This document shows, one piece after another, positions 21,335 through 22,742 of a stretch of 22,742 nt of DNA. Made by a program: the position numbers and the translations under genes. The first letter of the stretch is position 1. Each line of letters opens with the position of its first letter. This DNA comes from an uncultured Campylobacter sp. (GTDB taxonomy: Bacteria > Actinomycetota > Actinomycetes > Mycobacteriales > Mycobacteriaceae), in the NCBI GenBank assembly GCA_943913625.1, contig CALTYW010000018.1:1-22742 (forward strand), written 5' to 3'. The notes beneath the pieces were generated by a model, which saw only the letters and a list, made by a program, of their open reading frames with translations, had not been told where the DNA came from and ran no database searches.

Positions 21335-22742
21335 ATGGCCGGATCCACCAAGGTTGAGCCCGATCACGCACGCGATCACTCCGACGACACCAAAGAGAAA
21401 AAGAGCCCCGAAGCCGGCATGACCGGCTTCCTGGGGTTCATCGAGAAGATCGGCAACAAGCTGCCTGACCCGTTCTGGCTGTTCGTGATCCTGGCCGCCA
21501 TCGTGGCCGTCAGCTCCGCCATCGCCGCGCGCGCAGGATTGTCCGCCACCGACCCCGCCAACGGCGAGGAGATCCACGTTGAGTCGCTGCTGACCGCCGA
21601 GAACCTCTCCCGCATGGTCACCGACGCGGTGCAGAACTTCGTCGCATTCCCACCGCTCGGCGTGATCCTTGCCGTGATGCTGGGCGTAGCCGTGGCGGAG
21701 CAATCCGGCCTGCTATCCGCGATGATCCGCGCGATGGTGTCCAAGGTGAACCCCAAGATGCTCACCTTCATGGTGGCGCTCGCCGGCGTGACCGGCTCCG
21801 TGGCCTCGGACGCGATCTTCGTCATCCTCATCCCGCTCGGCGCCATGGCCTTCCACGCCATGGGCCGCTCCCCGGTCGTCGGCGCGATGGTGGCCTTCGC
21901 GGCGTCGTCGGCAGGCTTCAACGCCTCCCTGATCCTGAACATCACGGACCTCCTGCTCGCCGGTATTTCCACCTCGGCGGCGCAGCTTGTCGACGAAGCC
22001 TACGAAGTCTCCCCACTCGCCAACATCTTCTTCGTCATCCCCTCCGCCATCGTGCTTTCCCTCATCGTGACCGCGGTGACGGAGTTCTTCGTGGACAAGA
22101 AGGCGTCCGCGCTGGTGGACCACGACGAGATCGACGAGGACGAGCTCGAATTCGACGAGGAGAACGAGCCCGACGACGCCCACAAGAAGGACGACGACAG
22201 CCTCGAGCTCACCCCGCTGGAGAACAAGGGCCTGAAGTGGGCGGGCGTCACCCTCATCGTGTTCTTCATCGCCTACTTCGCGCTGCTGTTCGTGCCGGGC
22301 TCCCCGTTCGCCCGCCCGGAAGAGGGCTTCATGGAGTCCCCGCTGATCCGCGCCATCGCCGTGCCGATCACGCTGATGTTCTTCGTCACAGGCCTGGTCT
22401 ACGGCTTGATCGTGAAGACAATCGACGACCCCGCCGACATCCCCTCCTTCATGGCCAAGGGCCTCGAATCCCTCCTGCCGATCCTCGTGCTGTTCTTCGC
22501 CGTCGCGCAGTTCCTGGCCTGGTTCCAATGGTCCAACCTCGGCTCCTGGACCGCCATCAAGGGTGCAGAGCTGCTGCAGCGTTGGGACTTGCCCACCGTC
22601 GTCCTCTTCGCCGCCTTCGTGCTCATGGTGACGCTAATCAACCTCTTCATCACCTCCGGCTCCGCACAATGGGCCCTCATGGCCCCGGTGGTCGTGCCGA
22701 TGATGATGTACGTCGACGTCTCCCCCGAAGTCACCCAAATGC
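21335..22742 (+). CDS. AbgT-family transporter (3' partial)
   Basis: At least 469 residues, running off the right edge. Signatures of the AbgT (p-aminobenzoyl-glutamate transporter/MtrF) family are present: 'LPDPFWLFVILA' (44-55), 'PPLGVILAVMLGVAVAEQSG' (about 106-125), 'SSAGFNASLIL' and, near the right edge, 'TSGSAQWALMAPVVVP'. The family takes up p-aminobenzoyl-glutamate, a folate breakdown product, or, as MtrF/YdaH, exports sulfonamides and PABA; which applies cannot be decided here. A long acidic, cytoplasmic loop (about 268-295, rich in Asp/Glu) separates the halves. The start ATG at 21335 has AGGAAGG 7 nt upstream. A second, antisense open frame inside it is a composition shadow. Confidence 0.85.
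   Translation, partial: MAGSTKVEPDHARDHSDDTKEKKSPEAGMTGFLGFIEKIGNKLPDPFWLFVILAAIVAVSSAIAARAGLSATDPANGEEIHVESLLTAENLSRMVTDAVQNFVAFPPLGVILAVMLGVAVAEQSGLLSAMIRAMVSKVNPKMLTFMVALAGVTGSVASDAIFVILIPLGAMAFHAMGRSPVVGAMVAFAASSAGFNASLILNITDLLLAGISTSAAQLVDEAYEVSPLANIFFVIPSAIVLSLIVTAVTEFFVDKKASALVDHDEIDEDELEFDEENEPDDAHKKDDDSLELTPLENKGLKWAGVTLIVFFIAYFALLFVPGSPFARPEEGFMESPLIRAIAVPITLMFFVTGLVYGLIVKTIDDPADIPSFMAKGLESLLPILVLFFAVAQFLAWFQWSNLGSWTAIKGAELLQRWDLPTVVLFAAFVLMVTLINLFITSGSAQWALMAPVVVPMMMYVDVSPEVTQM

Noticed and set aside
21713..22528. A 271-codon minus-strand open frame inside the AbgT gene
   Set aside because: Composition shadow rich in Gly, Asp, Glu and His; the plus strand carries the recognised transporter.

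Overview
The window is a GC-rich (roughly 60-65 percent) actinobacterial chromosome segment, most probably Corynebacterium or a close relative. The evidence is the gene families present (mycobacterial/corynebacterial-type succinate-semialdehyde dehydrogenase, tandem TRIC/UPF0126 channels, YPDG/Rib-type surface protein, DUF4230 protein, AbgT transporter), the compact layout, and a high frequency of start codons lying 6-7 nt behind a TANNNT hexamer, the actinobacterial signature of leaderless mRNAs. No rRNA, tRNA, CRISPR array, transposase or integrase gene was seen.

Layout, left to right. 2-1393 (+) is the 3' part of an AT-richer TIGR04141/DUF6119-like gene; its stop codon shares a CTAG with the stop of the opposing gene. 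1390-3239 (-) is a translationally coupled pair: an alpha/beta hydrolase, then a secreted Ig-like surface protein. It is divergent, across a 17-bp gap with overlapping -10 elements, from a small acyl carrier protein plus HAD-IIA phosphatase (3257-4260, +). Two long hairpins precede a DUF559/AbiEi-like gene (4457-5335, +). The minus strand then carries a succinate-semialdehyde dehydrogenase with a small unknown upstream gene (5428-7156), a lower-GC multi-membrane-span protein (7376-8971) and a DUF606/YdcZ-type DMT transporter (9017-9916). A DUF4352-type membrane protein (10045-11025, +) converges on an unknown single-span protein, with two related hairpins between them. Upstream of that protein are two TRIC-family channels (12169-13915, -). 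An HTH + AbiEii nucleotidyltransferase pair (14173-15589, -) follows, then an MFS exporter/importer with a nucleoside hydrolase (15617-18023, -) and a beta-lactamase-fold hydrolase (18096-18896, -). A lower-GC pair of unknown genes lies on the plus strand (18998-19886). A secreted small protein and a DUF4230 protein (19948-21185, -) are divergent from an AbgT-family transporter that runs off the right edge (21335->22742, +).

The picture is a housekeeping/transport backbone interrupted by single accessory or defence-like genes: TIGR04141, DUF559, the 531-residue membrane protein, the AbiEii pair and the 18998-19886 pair. Several gene-end spacers carry short words that are private to that spacer and repeated in direct or inverted orientation. 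Only two of these look like ordinary T-tailed terminators. The most interesting leads are the private-word spacers, the autoregulatory-looking operator of the AbiEii pair, the symmetric bidirectional -10, a TRIC channel with an EF-hand-like tail, and the unrecognised membrane proteins in the lower-GC patches.
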